Shown: positions 1 through 6,941, counted from the stretch's first letter. The stretch: 9,704 nt of DNA from Thermodesulfobacteriota bacterium (GCA_030837305.1 JAUPKT010000290.1:1-9704); one strand, 5' to 3'. Notes: a model not told the origin generated them from the letters alone. Numbers and translations: made by a program.

Positions 1-1050
1 CCAAACACCTCGAGTCCTTTGGTTTAAGCCCATTGTCCAAAGGCTCATGGTAGGTCCTTGAGTACCGAACAGCCGAGCGGCCTCCCTGATGTTGGCTGCC
101 GGACACCTCGTTATCTTTTCCACTGCTTCGGGAGTGAACTGCTCCAGAAACTGGCTATATGCCGCAAAATCCACTACCTGCGAGCCGGTGTGAAATCTGC
201 ACAAGTTCTCAATGTAGAACTTGTCGATCCACCCGTTCTTTATCAGCTCTCTCGCCATGCAGTGAAAAACCGCCAAGTCGGTCCCTGGATCCGCTGGAAG
301 CCATACATCGGCGATTCGAGCCGTAGCAGTCAAACGGGGCTCGCATACGATTATCTTTATATTTTCAGGATCTTTCATTTTTTGTCGCGCCACTCTCCTG
401 AAAAGAATGGGGTGACATTCGGCCGTATTTGAGCCCACGAGGAACAGTGTCTTGGCCTTCTCGATGTCTGCATACGAACCCGCAGGCTCGTCGGTCCCGA
501 AAGTGGTGATGTAACCGCCGACGGCAGATGCCATGCAGAGCCTCGGGTTCCCTTCCACCATGTTTGACTTGAACCCGCCCTTCCACAGTTTGTTGAAGGT
601 GTAGCTCTCTTCCGTCATGCATTGTCCTGATCCGTAATACGCGACGGAATCCTTGCCGAACTTCTGTTGTAGCTCCCTAAACTTATCGCATACCCTGTTC
701 AAGGCTTCATCCCAGCTCACCTTCTTGAACATGCCGTCCTCGCCTCTCACCATGGGGTGTTTCAACCTGTCCGGATGGTACATGCTCGTGTAACCCTTGA
801 AACCCTTGACGCAGAGGAACCCAAAATTGGTGACTGCCCGGGGGTTGCCACGAAGACCAACAAGCCGACCCTCCCTCACTCCTGCGTATATGCCGCAGCC
901 GGTACCGCAAAATCTGCACGTTCCCTTAATCCACTTGTCCACCTCTATCTCGCCGTCGGCCGAAGCAGAATTTGGGAAAGATATGTTCAATGCCGAAGCC
1001 GCAAATGCAGCAGCGGACAACTTAATCATTTCTCTTCTTGATATATCCAT
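1..1050 (-). CDS. napA: NapA-like periplasmic nitrate reductase, molybdopterin catalytic subunit (C-terminus beyond window)
   Basis: The first 350 codons are present; reading continues past base 1 with no stop, so the C-terminal half is missing. The start at 1050 is supported by GGAGG seven bases upstream. The N-terminus is a Tat signal (SRREMIK, residues 4-10, then an Ala-rich stretch ending near SASA at 28-31), so export of the folded protein is expected. A [4Fe-4S] site follows: C45, C48, C52 (CRFCGTGCG) and C80, with K82 in the usual Lys position between cluster and cofactor. C172 in NPRLCMASAV matches the Mo-ligating cysteine of Nap. TFGTDEP (183-189), SNTAECHP (207-214) and MSLWTMGLNQRTRGVW (335-350) are also Nap-like. 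The family reduces nitrate to nitrite with Mo-bis-MGD. It is the last visible gene of the leftward operon, 37 bases after a tetraheme cytochrome. No napB, napC or napD is visible; they could lie to the left. A related molybdoenzyme with another substrate is possible but less likely. Confidence 0.9.
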   Translation of the reverse strand, partial: MDISRREMIKLSAAAFAASALNISFPNSASADGEIEVDKWIKGTCRFCGTGCGIYAGVREGRLVGLRGNPRAVTNFGFLCVKGFKGYTSMYHPDRLKHPMVRGEDGMFKKVSWDEALNRVCDKFRELQQKFGKDSVAYYGSGQCMTEESYTFNKLWKGGFKSNMVEGNPRLCMASAVGGYITTFGTDEPAGSYADIEKAKTLFLVGSNTAECHPILFRRVARQKMKDPENIKIIVCEPRLTATARIADVWLPADPGTDLAVFHCMARELIKNGWIDKFYIENLCRFHTGSQVVDFAAYSQFLEQFTPEAVEKITRCPAANIREAARLFGTQGPTMSLWTMGLNQRTRGVW

Positions 1051-1087
1051 TGAACTGCCTCCAAGGCTCTATAAGACTTCGGCAAAT

Positions 1088-1600
1088 CTAAAACCCGGGC
1101 ACGTTGAAACGATTTGCACGGCCAGGAGAGAATTTTTCATACTGTTGAATCTTATGAACCGTGAACCAATGGGACTTATGACAGTAGGAGCAGTTGGTCA
1201 CCAAAGATGCCGGCGGCATATTGTGAACCTGTTCCGAATGACACCCGATACAGACGGTCTTATCCGGCCTGGCTCGATAGTTGAGAGCATCACCGTGGCA
1301 TATTCCGCACTTCACACTGTTGATCCCATGCTTCGAGCCCAACCACTGAGCGTAGTTCGCAGGCGTTTCCCGCATATGACATTCCATGCAATCCTGTTTA
1401 CCGAACTGAACTCTGTGGGCGTCCGGTCTTTCTCCCGGCGCCAAAGGCGGGGCCGTGAACTCCCGCCATTTCGGGTCCAGACTTCCGGATTTTTTGATAT
1501 CCGCCTGACCTCCCTTTTCCATAGTCTGCTGGGCCGTAGCCATAAGGCAGAGACCACATATCAGCATCGCCATTGCCAGGAAGAAGAGGGCGCTTTTCAT
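1088..1600 (-). CDS. Periplasmic tetraheme cytochrome c, NapM-like by position
   Basis: This 170-residue protein has a Sec signal peptide (residues 1-23, likely cleaved after ATA at 21-23) and four CXXCH heme c motifs: CMECH 71-75, CGICH 98-102, CIGCH 117-121 and CSYCH 137-141. His residues outside the motifs (H62, H91 in SKHGIN, H126, H143, H149) could be distal ligands, suggesting bis-His low-potential hemes. AGAGGA lies a few bases before the ATG. It sits directly before the NapA-like gene, the arrangement known for the multiheme NapM of Desulfovibrio nap clusters. I therefore infer a role as electron donor to NapA, or as a link between NapA and the octaheme protein. Sequence kinship with NapM was not established. 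The heme count is certain from the sequence; the partner assignment is inference. Confidence 0.88.
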   Translation of the reverse strand: MKSALFFLAMAMLICGLCLMATAQQTMEKGGQADIKKSGSLDPKWREFTAPPLAPGERPDAHRVQFGKQDCMECHMRETPANYAQWLGSKHGINSVKCGICHGDALNYRARPDKTVCIGCHSEQVHNMPPASLVTNCSYCHKSHWFTVHKIQQYEKFSPGRANRFNVPGF

Positions 1601-1672
1601 GTTCCGTTCCTCTCAACAGTTGGTTTCAAAGTATTACGGGGTTGACGCCACGAGTCATTCCGTGCCTGTGCA

Positions 1673-2521
1673 TCACTGTCCGGACCGCACCGCCTCTACC
1701 AAAGGTTCAATCGCAGGGGCACCAATTGCGGTTAGGATGCCTCCCGCTTTCCGCGACGTCTCAGGGTCGGGGTCCCGAAGAAGACCTATTAAAGGTTTTA
1801 CGGCAGGCTTGCCGATTGCCGCCAAAGCCCCACCCGCATGGTCGGCCATCGGACCACCTTTCTTGAGGGCTACTACAAGCGCTTCAACGGCGGGTGCACC
1901 TATCCGAGCCAACGTCTGAGACGCTGCATCAGCCGCAACAGTCTTCTTACTTTCCAAGACCTTCATCAACAGAGGCACGGTCTCGTGACCCAAACCAGCC
2001 AAGACCATGACGGCAGCATCTCTGGTTTTCTTGTTTTCATCTTCAAGAAGCGGGATGAGAAAATCAGCGTGGCCTCGCGCTGCCGCCCCAACCGCAAGCA
2101 AACTCAAGGCTGCCGCCTCGCGCACGAGAGAATCGCGGTCCTTTAGGGCCTGAATCAAAGCGGGTACAGCCGGAGCCGCTTCCGGTCCGTATTCTCCTAT
2201 GGCATTCAAGGCTGCCAGTCTCACAAGCTCCGAAGGACTGCCGGCGCTCTGCACCAGCCGTGGAAGAGCTTCCCCAGCCGGTATATTCATTTCCTTTATC
2301 CTGGAGACCGCACGAAAAACCACCGATGGGTCTTGACTGGTTAACTCTGAAAGGACCAGGCTCTTTTGATCCTCTTGGGAAACAGAAGCCCGAGAACCGG
2401 CCAGACCACTCCTATGGCACGTAAGGCAGAGGCCGATACAAAGAATGAAGAAACCCACCGATACCGGCTGAGGCAATCGCGCCGTCAGACCTGCATACGG
2501 GGAAGCCTGCGACCGTTTCAT
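1673..2521 (-). CDS. Exported or membrane-anchored HEAT-repeat protein with an N-terminal CXXCH motif
   Basis: A 282-residue protein of unknown function. The start at 2521 is preferred over an in-frame ATG 30 bases upstream because GGGGAGG ends six bases before it and because it follows the NrfD stop by one base (TGACATG). After a basic N-terminus, residues 19-34 are hydrophobic and end in CLTCH (32-36), a canonical heme c attachment motif. The rest, from about residue 52, is a run of roughly seven HEAT / PBS-lyase-type repeats of about 30 residues (for example AAPAVPALIQALKDRD 115-130, GAPAVEALVVALKKG 208-222, GKPAVKPLIGLLRDPD 237-252, GAPAIEPLVEAVRSG 267-281). HEAT solenoids usually bind proteins, so a scaffold or assembly role for the redox complex is plausible. 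No lipobox is convincing. The tight coupling to the NrfD-like gene argues for function in the same complex. Whether the CXXCH carries heme is open. Confidence 0.85.
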   Translation of the reverse strand: MKRSQASPYAGLTARLPQPVSVGFFILCIGLCLTCHRSGLAGSRASVSQEDQKSLVLSELTSQDPSVVFRAVSRIKEMNIPAGEALPRLVQSAGSPSELVRLAALNAIGEYGPEAAPAVPALIQALKDRDSLVREAAALSLLAVGAAARGHADFLIPLLEDENKKTRDAAVMVLAGLGHETVPLLMKVLESKKTVAADAASQTLARIGAPAVEALVVALKKGGPMADHAGGALAAIGKPAVKPLIGLLRDPDPETSRKAGGILTAIGAPAIEPLVEAVRSGQ

Positions 2522-2522
2522 G

Positions 2523-3752
2523 TCACGCCTCCCCAAGGACCGGCCGACCACCGCGGGAATATCTCGTCAGTTCTCCAGTTTCTATGGGCACTATGACCTT
2601 CAGGTTGATGGTCAAAATGAGCAGGCCTATTGCCCATATTCCCACGGAGACCATTACTTCCAACGTAGTGGGAACATACTCCCACACCTCTCCGAGAGGC
2701 GCTGGGATAAAACCGGGAATGATCAGCCCCATCCCCTTTTCAATCCATATGCCGACAACGACTAATACGCAACCAAGGTTGAGAGTAGAAAAACATTTTC
2801 GAGTCCAAGGGAGGAGGAATATCAGGAATGCCGTGACGTTGAATGCGAATGCCGTCCAGATCCATGGTACAAGACGACCCTTGCCCTCCATTCCCACGTA
2901 GAGATATTTCAAGGGGGACAGATGATGAGTATCCGAATAAAGCTCTTTGAAGAATTCTGCACCCAAGAGAAACAGATTGAGCGCCATGGCGATGGAGATC
3001 ATCTCCGCGATCTTGAAAAGAGCCTCGTCCTTAACGTGAAAATTCGTGTAGTGCCGCACTATCTGATAGAGAAGAATGATGAGGGCAGGGCCCGAACAAA
3101 AAGCTGAAGCGAGAAAGCGGGGCGCCAATATCGAGGCATTCCAAAACGGTCTTGCGGCAAGTCCATTGTATATAAACGCCGTGACCGTGTGGATGCTCAC
3201 GGCCCACGGAATGGACAACAAAATGAACGGCAACAAGAACCGATAATCGACGGGTTTTTCGTTATACGCCTTGTAGATGATGTATCCCGGAATAAGAAGA
3301 TTCAAGAGCAAGTAGCCGTTGAGTACAACGATGTCCCAAGCGAGGAGCGAGCTGGGCAGGTTAAGAATCCCAAGGCCGGGAAAGAGGTGCCACAGGCGGT
3401 CGGGTCGCCCAAGGTCTGCCGTGACAAACATCATGCACATAAGCAAAGCGCTCACGGCGAGTATTTCGCCGACAATAACAATGTCCTTTATCGGACCGAA
3501 ATCATATAAATATGCAGGGATTATAAGAAGGACTGCCGCCGCCGCCACGCCTACAAGAAAGGTGAAATTTCCCAAATAGAAACCCCAGGAGACATAGCTT
3601 GTCATGCCCGTGGCGATCAAGCCCACCTGAAGCTGCTTGATGTATGCTGCAATCCCAAGACCGGCCAGTATCAACAAGAGTCCGACCCAAGCATAATAGA
3701 GCGGGGGTCCAACTAAAATCCTCTTCACGGCTTGGACTAAAAAATGTCTCAT
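2523..3752 (-). CDS. NrfD/DsrP/HmeB-like integral membrane quinol-interacting subunit
   Basis: A 409-residue, very hydrophobic protein with about ten predicted membrane segments (near 20-38, 52-82 which may be two, 92-112, 135-162, 172-195, 205-232, 248-268, 297-316, 325-347 and 366-384). This length fits the longer ten-helix NrfD relatives (DsrP, HmeB, PsrC-like) better than the eight-helix type. Family-like features are GMTSYVSWGFYLGNF (49-63), TADLGRPDRLWHL (111-123) and IEKGMGLIIPGF (337-348). The family carries no cofactor of its own and exchanges electrons between quinone and a partner Fe-S protein. That partner is encoded immediately upstream, with a 15-base gap holding GAGGG before this ATG. 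I infer that it delivers quinol electrons to the periplasmic cytochromes and the two terminal enzymes. The reverse direction cannot be excluded from sequence alone. Confidence 0.92.
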   Translation of the reverse strand: MRHFLVQAVKRILVGPPLYYAWVGLLLILAGLGIAAYIKQLQVGLIATGMTSYVSWGFYLGNFTFLVGVAAAAVLLIIPAYLYDFGPIKDIVIVGEILAVSALLMCMMFVTADLGRPDRLWHLFPGLGILNLPSSLLAWDIVVLNGYLLLNLLIPGYIIYKAYNEKPVDYRFLLPFILLSIPWAVSIHTVTAFIYNGLAARPFWNASILAPRFLASAFCSGPALIILLYQIVRHYTNFHVKDEALFKIAEMISIAMALNLFLLGAEFFKELYSDTHHLSPLKYLYVGMEGKGRLVPWIWTAFAFNVTAFLIFLLPWTRKCFSTLNLGCVLVVVGIWIEKGMGLIIPGFIPAPLGEVWEYVPTTLEVMVSVGIWAIGLLILTINLKVIVPIETGELTRYSRGGRPVLGEA

Positions 3753-3767
3753 CTAGGCCCTCACCAA

Positions 3768-4730
3768 TCAGGTGGCAAAGAAATAGTAAAATTTGGGCTG
3801 GGTGTTAAGCTCCGATTTCAAGCGAAAAACTCTCTTAGTACGAATAATCCGGCTTATCTCGCTGTCAGGATCCAAGAGGTTGCCGAATTTTCGAGCCCCT
3901 ACAGGACAGACCTCCACACACGCGGGATATTTCCCAACCCGCACCTTTTGAATACAAAAGGTGCATTTCTCTACGACGTTCCTCATCCTCGGCCTGTTGC
4001 CGAGATAATGCGTGACGGGATTGATCTGGTCAGGTGGGATGACCGGATCCGCAAAATTAAACCATCTACCCATGTAAGGGCAGGCCGCCATGCAGTAGCG
4101 GCAGCCGATGCACCAATTGTAGTCCACGACCACTATACCGTCCGGCTCGGTCCACGTCGCTCTCACTGGGCACACTTTTGTGCAAGGCGGGTTTGCACAG
4201 TGCTGGCACTGCACCGGCATGTAGTAGTATCCCTTTTCGGGCACCTCATCAGGATCGTAATAAATCGTGGAGTGTTCAAGATCCATATCTCCATCTCGAA
4301 ACCTCAGCACTCGTATGTACTGGATTTGAGGGTCCCGAGACTGATTGTTCTCTTCAACGCACGCATAAACGCATCTCCGGCAACCAATACACCTTTGAAT
4401 GTCAAGAGCATACCCAAATAACGTATTATCAATGGGTCCCTCTGCGCCCACTACGAATTCCTTGCCATACTTCTTGCTATATTCATTTCGCAAACGCTCA
4501 ATGGTCTGCTCGATATCCTCTTTGGTCATCCTCTGAAACTGGTTCTGTGCAAACTCTTCCCAGGAACACGCGCTCACAGCGAGCATTCCCAGAATTGTCG
4601 CTGCCCCTCGCAAGAATGTCCTTCTCTGAATGAGGTCTCCCGACCGAAGAGCCCCGGATGAACTATTATCACCATCTTGTTGCGCGTCTGTCGGGAAATG
4701 ACCCGAGTCAGTTGTGTCGTCGTATTGCAT
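3768..4730 (-). CDS. Tat-exported 4x[4Fe-4S] ferredoxin-type electron transfer subunit (NrfC/DsrO/HmeA-like)
   Basis: A 320-residue protein. I chose the ATG at 4730 because AAGGG lies eight bases upstream, overlapping the stop of the preceding cytochrome gene; an ATG at 4775 would lie inside that gene. It has a Tat motif QRRTFLRG (35-42) and a hydrophobic stretch ending in VSAC (52-55), which also resembles a lipobox. Four cysteine groups follow: C114/C117/C120/C124; C175/C178/C183/C187; C207/C210/C213/C217; C256/C259/C271/C275. These sixteen cysteines give four [4Fe-4S] clusters, as in DmsB, PsrB, NrfC and DsrO. Such proteins wire a membrane NrfD partner to cytochromes or a molybdoenzyme, and the NrfD-like gene is directly downstream. 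The 34-residue acidic, Ser-rich leader before the twin arginines is unusually long. The export signal puts the clusters on the periplasmic side, where the cytochromes are. Confidence 0.93.
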   Translation of the reverse strand: MQYDDTTDSGHFPTDAQQDGDNSSSGALRSGDLIQRRTFLRGAATILGMLAVSACSWEEFAQNQFQRMTKEDIEQTIERLRNEYSKKYGKEFVVGAEGPIDNTLFGYALDIQRCIGCRRCVYACVEENNQSRDPQIQYIRVLRFRDGDMDLEHSTIYYDPDEVPEKGYYYMPVQCQHCANPPCTKVCPVRATWTEPDGIVVVDYNWCIGCRYCMAACPYMGRWFNFADPVIPPDQINPVTHYLGNRPRMRNVVEKCTFCIQKVRVGKYPACVEVCPVGARKFGNLLDPDSEISRIIRTKRVFRLKSELNTQPKFYYFFAT

Positions 4731-4741
4731 CGCCGCAGCCC

Positions 4742-5338
4742 TTAACGCAAAACTTGAACTTCGGTCGGCGTCCAAGGTTTCTTGGGAGGAGGCATGGGGG
4801 ACAGAGGTTTGAACCTTGGATTATGGGGGTCGTGGCATGAGACGCACAAATAATAATTCTTAGGACCATTCCAGGAACCTGTCCTTTTGCCGTGTATGCC
4901 ATGCTTCCAATCCCGATAGATCGTCCCGTGACACTTCCCACACAAGAGGAAAGAACGCTCAAAAGGTATGTCTTGACCATCGCTCAAAGGGAGCAAGTAG
5001 TTTCTGTTGTCGGGATGATGACAATCCAAACACCAGAGCCGTATGCCCCCATGATTTAAGCGAATGTTGGCATGTACCAACAAGTCCTCCTTGCGCCTGA
5101 AATTGACCGGGAAATCCCTTTCCGGTCCGTGGCAGGCTCGACATGGAGTGATGGTCTTCGACAGAGGCCTCAGTGGTACAGGGAATTCTTGCTCAGAGTC
5201 CGGAGCTTCGATCTCCTTCATGAAATCAGCGTATTCTCGATTCTGGGCACACACAAACTCCGAGTCCCAAACAACAAAGGCTCCAAGAGCCGTGAAGATA
5301 ACGGCTATAATGATGCATATCCATCTTCCTGGCTTCAT
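4742..5338 (-). CDS. Tetraheme cytochrome c, membrane-anchored or secreted
   Basis: A 198-residue protein with a hydrophobic N-terminal segment (residues 7-24) that could be an uncleaved anchor or a signal peptide cleaved near VCA (29-31). Four heme c motifs follow: CRACH 66-70, CLDCH 103-107, CGKCH 133-137 and CVSCH 165-169. Nearby His residues (H89, H96, H146 in WKHGIHG, H172) are candidate axial ligands. The C-terminus is Pro/Lys rich (KPLSPMPPPKKPW, 177-189). AAGGG lies eight bases before the ATG. It is the second gene of the operon, 37 bases after the octaheme gene, and its stop overlaps the ribosome site of the Fe-S gene, so translational coupling is likely. By position it could pass electrons between the Fe-S/NrfD module and the octaheme cytochrome. 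It is not obviously a NapC/NrfH protein and differs from the other tetraheme cytochrome here. Confidence 0.9.
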   Translation of the reverse strand: MKPGRWICIIIAVIFTALGAFVVWDSEFVCAQNREYADFMKEIEAPDSEQEFPVPLRPLSKTITPCRACHGPERDFPVNFRRKEDLLVHANIRLNHGGIRLWCLDCHHPDNRNYLLPLSDGQDIPFERSFLLCGKCHGTIYRDWKHGIHGKRTGSWNGPKNYYLCVSCHDPHNPRFKPLSPMPPPKKPWTPTEVQVLR

Positions 5339-5375
5339 GAATTGACCCTTGTTTCAAGACCGCTTGAGCAAACGG

Positions 5376-6737
5376 TCACTTGACCTCTTTCCCGCCGTAC
5401 CTCTGCTGGTAGTATGATTCGATCTTCTGGAGTTCTTCCTTGCTCATGCCCTCCTTGTACCACCGGTGCAACGGGTTCTTATAGACATACTCGTTGAGAA
5501 TAGGAGCGGCCTGTTCCTTTCCGCCCATGATCTTCTCTACTTCTGGAATGAAATTGAGGTAAAAGTGTTTGGCCACTTCATACATGCCATGCCACCAGGC
5601 GTAGTCTGGTCCCATCATGGCAGCCCCGTGTCGAGCCCGTCTCCCCTCGTGATGCCATAGTTCGTAATAAATCCAGTCCAATTTATCGTCGAAGTCCGCC
5701 TTGGATATCTTACCCTGATCAATGAGCTTTTGGCGCACGTTTGTCGCAGGTATCGCAAACTTGTCATTGTAGAGGCCCACGAGGTCGTCGAACTGTGTAT
5801 AAAAGGCGTTGATCATGAAGTCCCCGTGACACTGCCGACACACATCCTGCATGCGGTCCCGCCGCTCCTTCCACTGGGTGAGCTTTTTCGATACAGCCGG
5901 TCTCAACGTCCAAGAAATCCGTGCCCCAACCTCATGCGTCGCCGGTTGGTTCGGTGTTGCACTCATGTGGCAGGTGGCGCAGGTAGCAGCATCCTGGTAA
6001 TCCACTCCCACGACCCATTCGACGTTATCCATGTTCATTTTGTCGCGAAATGCTTGGTAAAGAATTCCGTGTTTTGATTCCTCGTATACCTCTCTCTGGG
6101 GATGATCCGGCCCCAGATGGCATTTTCCGCAAGCATCGGGTCGCCTCGCCTGTTCCCTCGAAAAACGATGACGCGTGTGACACGCGGCACAGCTTCCCTT
6201 TGTCCCGTCAGGGTTGATCCTCCCAATTCCCGTGTTTGGCCACGTCGACGGATCCAGCCTGCCGTTGGCAAGTACCTTTACGTTCGAGCCATGACACTGT
6301 CGACACCCTGTGGAAACCGCTGCCGGCCCTCCAACCACTGAACCGAGGTAGTTGTCCTGTGAGTTCAAAATGTCGGCAGCCTTTGCGTGATGAGATGCCT
6401 GCTGCTGTTCAAATTCCTGCTTGTGACAGCGCGAACAATCCTTAGGCGATACGATCGTCGCTATCCAAAAACCCCGGTGATCGAATCCGTCGGGGTCGTC
6501 AGGAGTCTTATCCGTCCTTCTCTCAGCCCGGTGACAGTCGTAACAATTCACACCAGCTTGCCCCATACGTCCCGACCGCCATAGTTTATAGAGCCCGGGT
6601 GTCTTGAGTTCATGGCATTTGATGCAAACCTGCCCCTCCGGCGCCCCGTAGAGTTTTGGATCAACCTTCACAGCAGATAAAGCGGGCATTTGCCACGCCA
6701 ACAACGCGAGCGCCGCAAAGAAGAGAACCCTTCTCAT
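5376..6737 (-). CDS. Octaheme cytochrome c, hydroxylamine oxidoreductase (HAO) family
   Basis: A 453-residue protein with a Sec signal peptide (1-22, ending PALSA-V) and exactly eight CXXCH motifs: 38-42, 65-69, 101-105, 145-149, 183-187, 203-207, 253-257 and 300-304. No CXXCK or expanded motif is present, which excludes NrfA and ONR-type lysine ligation. Eight motifs in the first two thirds, then a heme-free helical C-terminus with WHHEGRRARHG (361-371) and MGPDYAWWHG (375-384), is the HAO family layout. In that family heme 4 is catalytic (here CRQCH 145-149). In oxidising HAOs it is crosslinked to a tyrosine of the neighbouring subunit; reductive relatives lack the crosslink. Y379 lies in the relevant region, but I cannot align it. 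In an operon with a NapA-like enzyme and a quinol module, nitrite or hydroxylamine reduction is the likelier role. GGGAG seven bases before the ATG supports the start. It is the first gene of the leftward operon. Confidence 0.92.
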   Translation of the reverse strand: MRRVLFFAALALLAWQMPALSAVKVDPKLYGAPEGQVCIKCHELKTPGLYKLWRSGRMGQAGVNCYDCHRAERRTDKTPDDPDGFDHRGFWIATIVSPKDCSRCHKQEFEQQQASHHAKAADILNSQDNYLGSVVGGPAAVSTGCRQCHGSNVKVLANGRLDPSTWPNTGIGRINPDGTKGSCAACHTRHRFSREQARRPDACGKCHLGPDHPQREVYEESKHGILYQAFRDKMNMDNVEWVVGVDYQDAATCATCHMSATPNQPATHEVGARISWTLRPAVSKKLTQWKERRDRMQDVCRQCHGDFMINAFYTQFDDLVGLYNDKFAIPATNVRQKLIDQGKISKADFDDKLDWIYYELWHHEGRRARHGAAMMGPDYAWWHGMYEVAKHFYLNFIPEVEKIMGGKEQAAPILNEYVYKNPLHRWYKEGMSKEELQKIESYYQQRYGGKEVK

Positions 6738-6817
6738 GTTTCAACTCCCACACTGATGAATGAATGGTTGCCGTTCACGTGTATAGTCGGTCTAACTGAA
6801 AACCTTGAAAGGGCAGC

Positions 6818-6844
6818 GTACCGACTGAGATACGAAGGTACCGA
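6818..6844. promoter_or_regulatory. Perfect 7-base direct repeat GTACCGA, 20 bases apart
   Basis: GTACCGA occurs at 6818-6824 and again at 6838-6844, a spacing of 20 bases (about two helical turns), some 80 to 107 bases upstream of the octaheme start codon. This position would suit an activator site for the leftward operon. A partial inverted copy (TCGGTCT) lies at 6787-6793. No protein can be assigned, and two short copies could be chance. Confidence 0.25.
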
Positions 6845-6867
6845 GCTTTGAGCCCCGCGAGGCATTT

Positions 6868-6941
6868 TGTCAACAAATCGCGTAAATGTGCTGTAAAATA
6901 ATGTTAAAAAAAGGTAAACTTTCTTTACAAGAAAGGTCAAC
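6868..6941. promoter_or_regulatory. Phased direct repeats, candidate OmpR/PhoB-type regulator boxes in the divergent intergenic region
   Basis: GTAAA or GTTAA occurs at 6882, 6893, 6903 and 6914, that is with steps of 11, 10 and 11 bases. Related GTCAA copies lie at 6869 and at 6936 (22 bases after 6914). Seven-base half sites about one helical turn apart on the same face are the classic binding pattern of OmpR/PhoB-family winged-helix regulators, and a regulator of that family is encoded two genes away. The block is A+T rich compared with its surroundings and sits 53 to 126 bases before the kinase start and 130 to 205 bases before the octaheme start, so it could control both. No convincing -35/-10 pair was found for either direction. 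Confidence 0.42.
6919..6935. repeat. Perfect inverted repeat CTTTCTT-TAC-AAGAAAG
   Basis: Two 7-base arms (6919-6925 and 6929-6935) with a 3-base spacer. It lies directly after the last regular GTAAA repeat and just before the GTCAA copy at 6936, about 60 bases upstream of the kinase gene. It could be a dimeric regulator's operator. The pairing is weak and A/T rich and no T-run follows, so a terminator is unlikely. Confidence 0.3.

Noticed and set aside
797..1645. Plus-strand open frame of 282 codons
   Set aside because: It lies wholly opposite the NapA-like and tetraheme genes, whose minus-strand frames show clear motifs; its product is Arg/Pro/Ser rich without recognisable domains.
1601..1672. 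The 72-base gap between the HEAT and tetraheme genes as an internal promoter or terminator
   Set aside because: Only a weak CACG/CGTG pairing is present, with no T-run and no clear promoter hexamers.
3744..4421. Plus-strand open frame of 225 codons
   Set aside because: Antisense to the four-cluster Fe-S gene; the minus-strand frame has all sixteen cluster cysteines and a ribosome site, while this frame has no recognisable feature.
4731..4775. Upstream ATG at 4775 for the Fe-S gene, giving 15 extra residues
   Set aside because: It would overlap the preceding cytochrome gene by 34 bases, and the ATG at 4730 has AAGGG at good spacing.
6845..6873. TTGACA on the minus strand (6873-6868) as a -35 box for the cytochrome operon
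   Set aside because: At 17 bases spacing the next hexamer is CAAAGC, far from TATAAT; no convincing -10 box was found.
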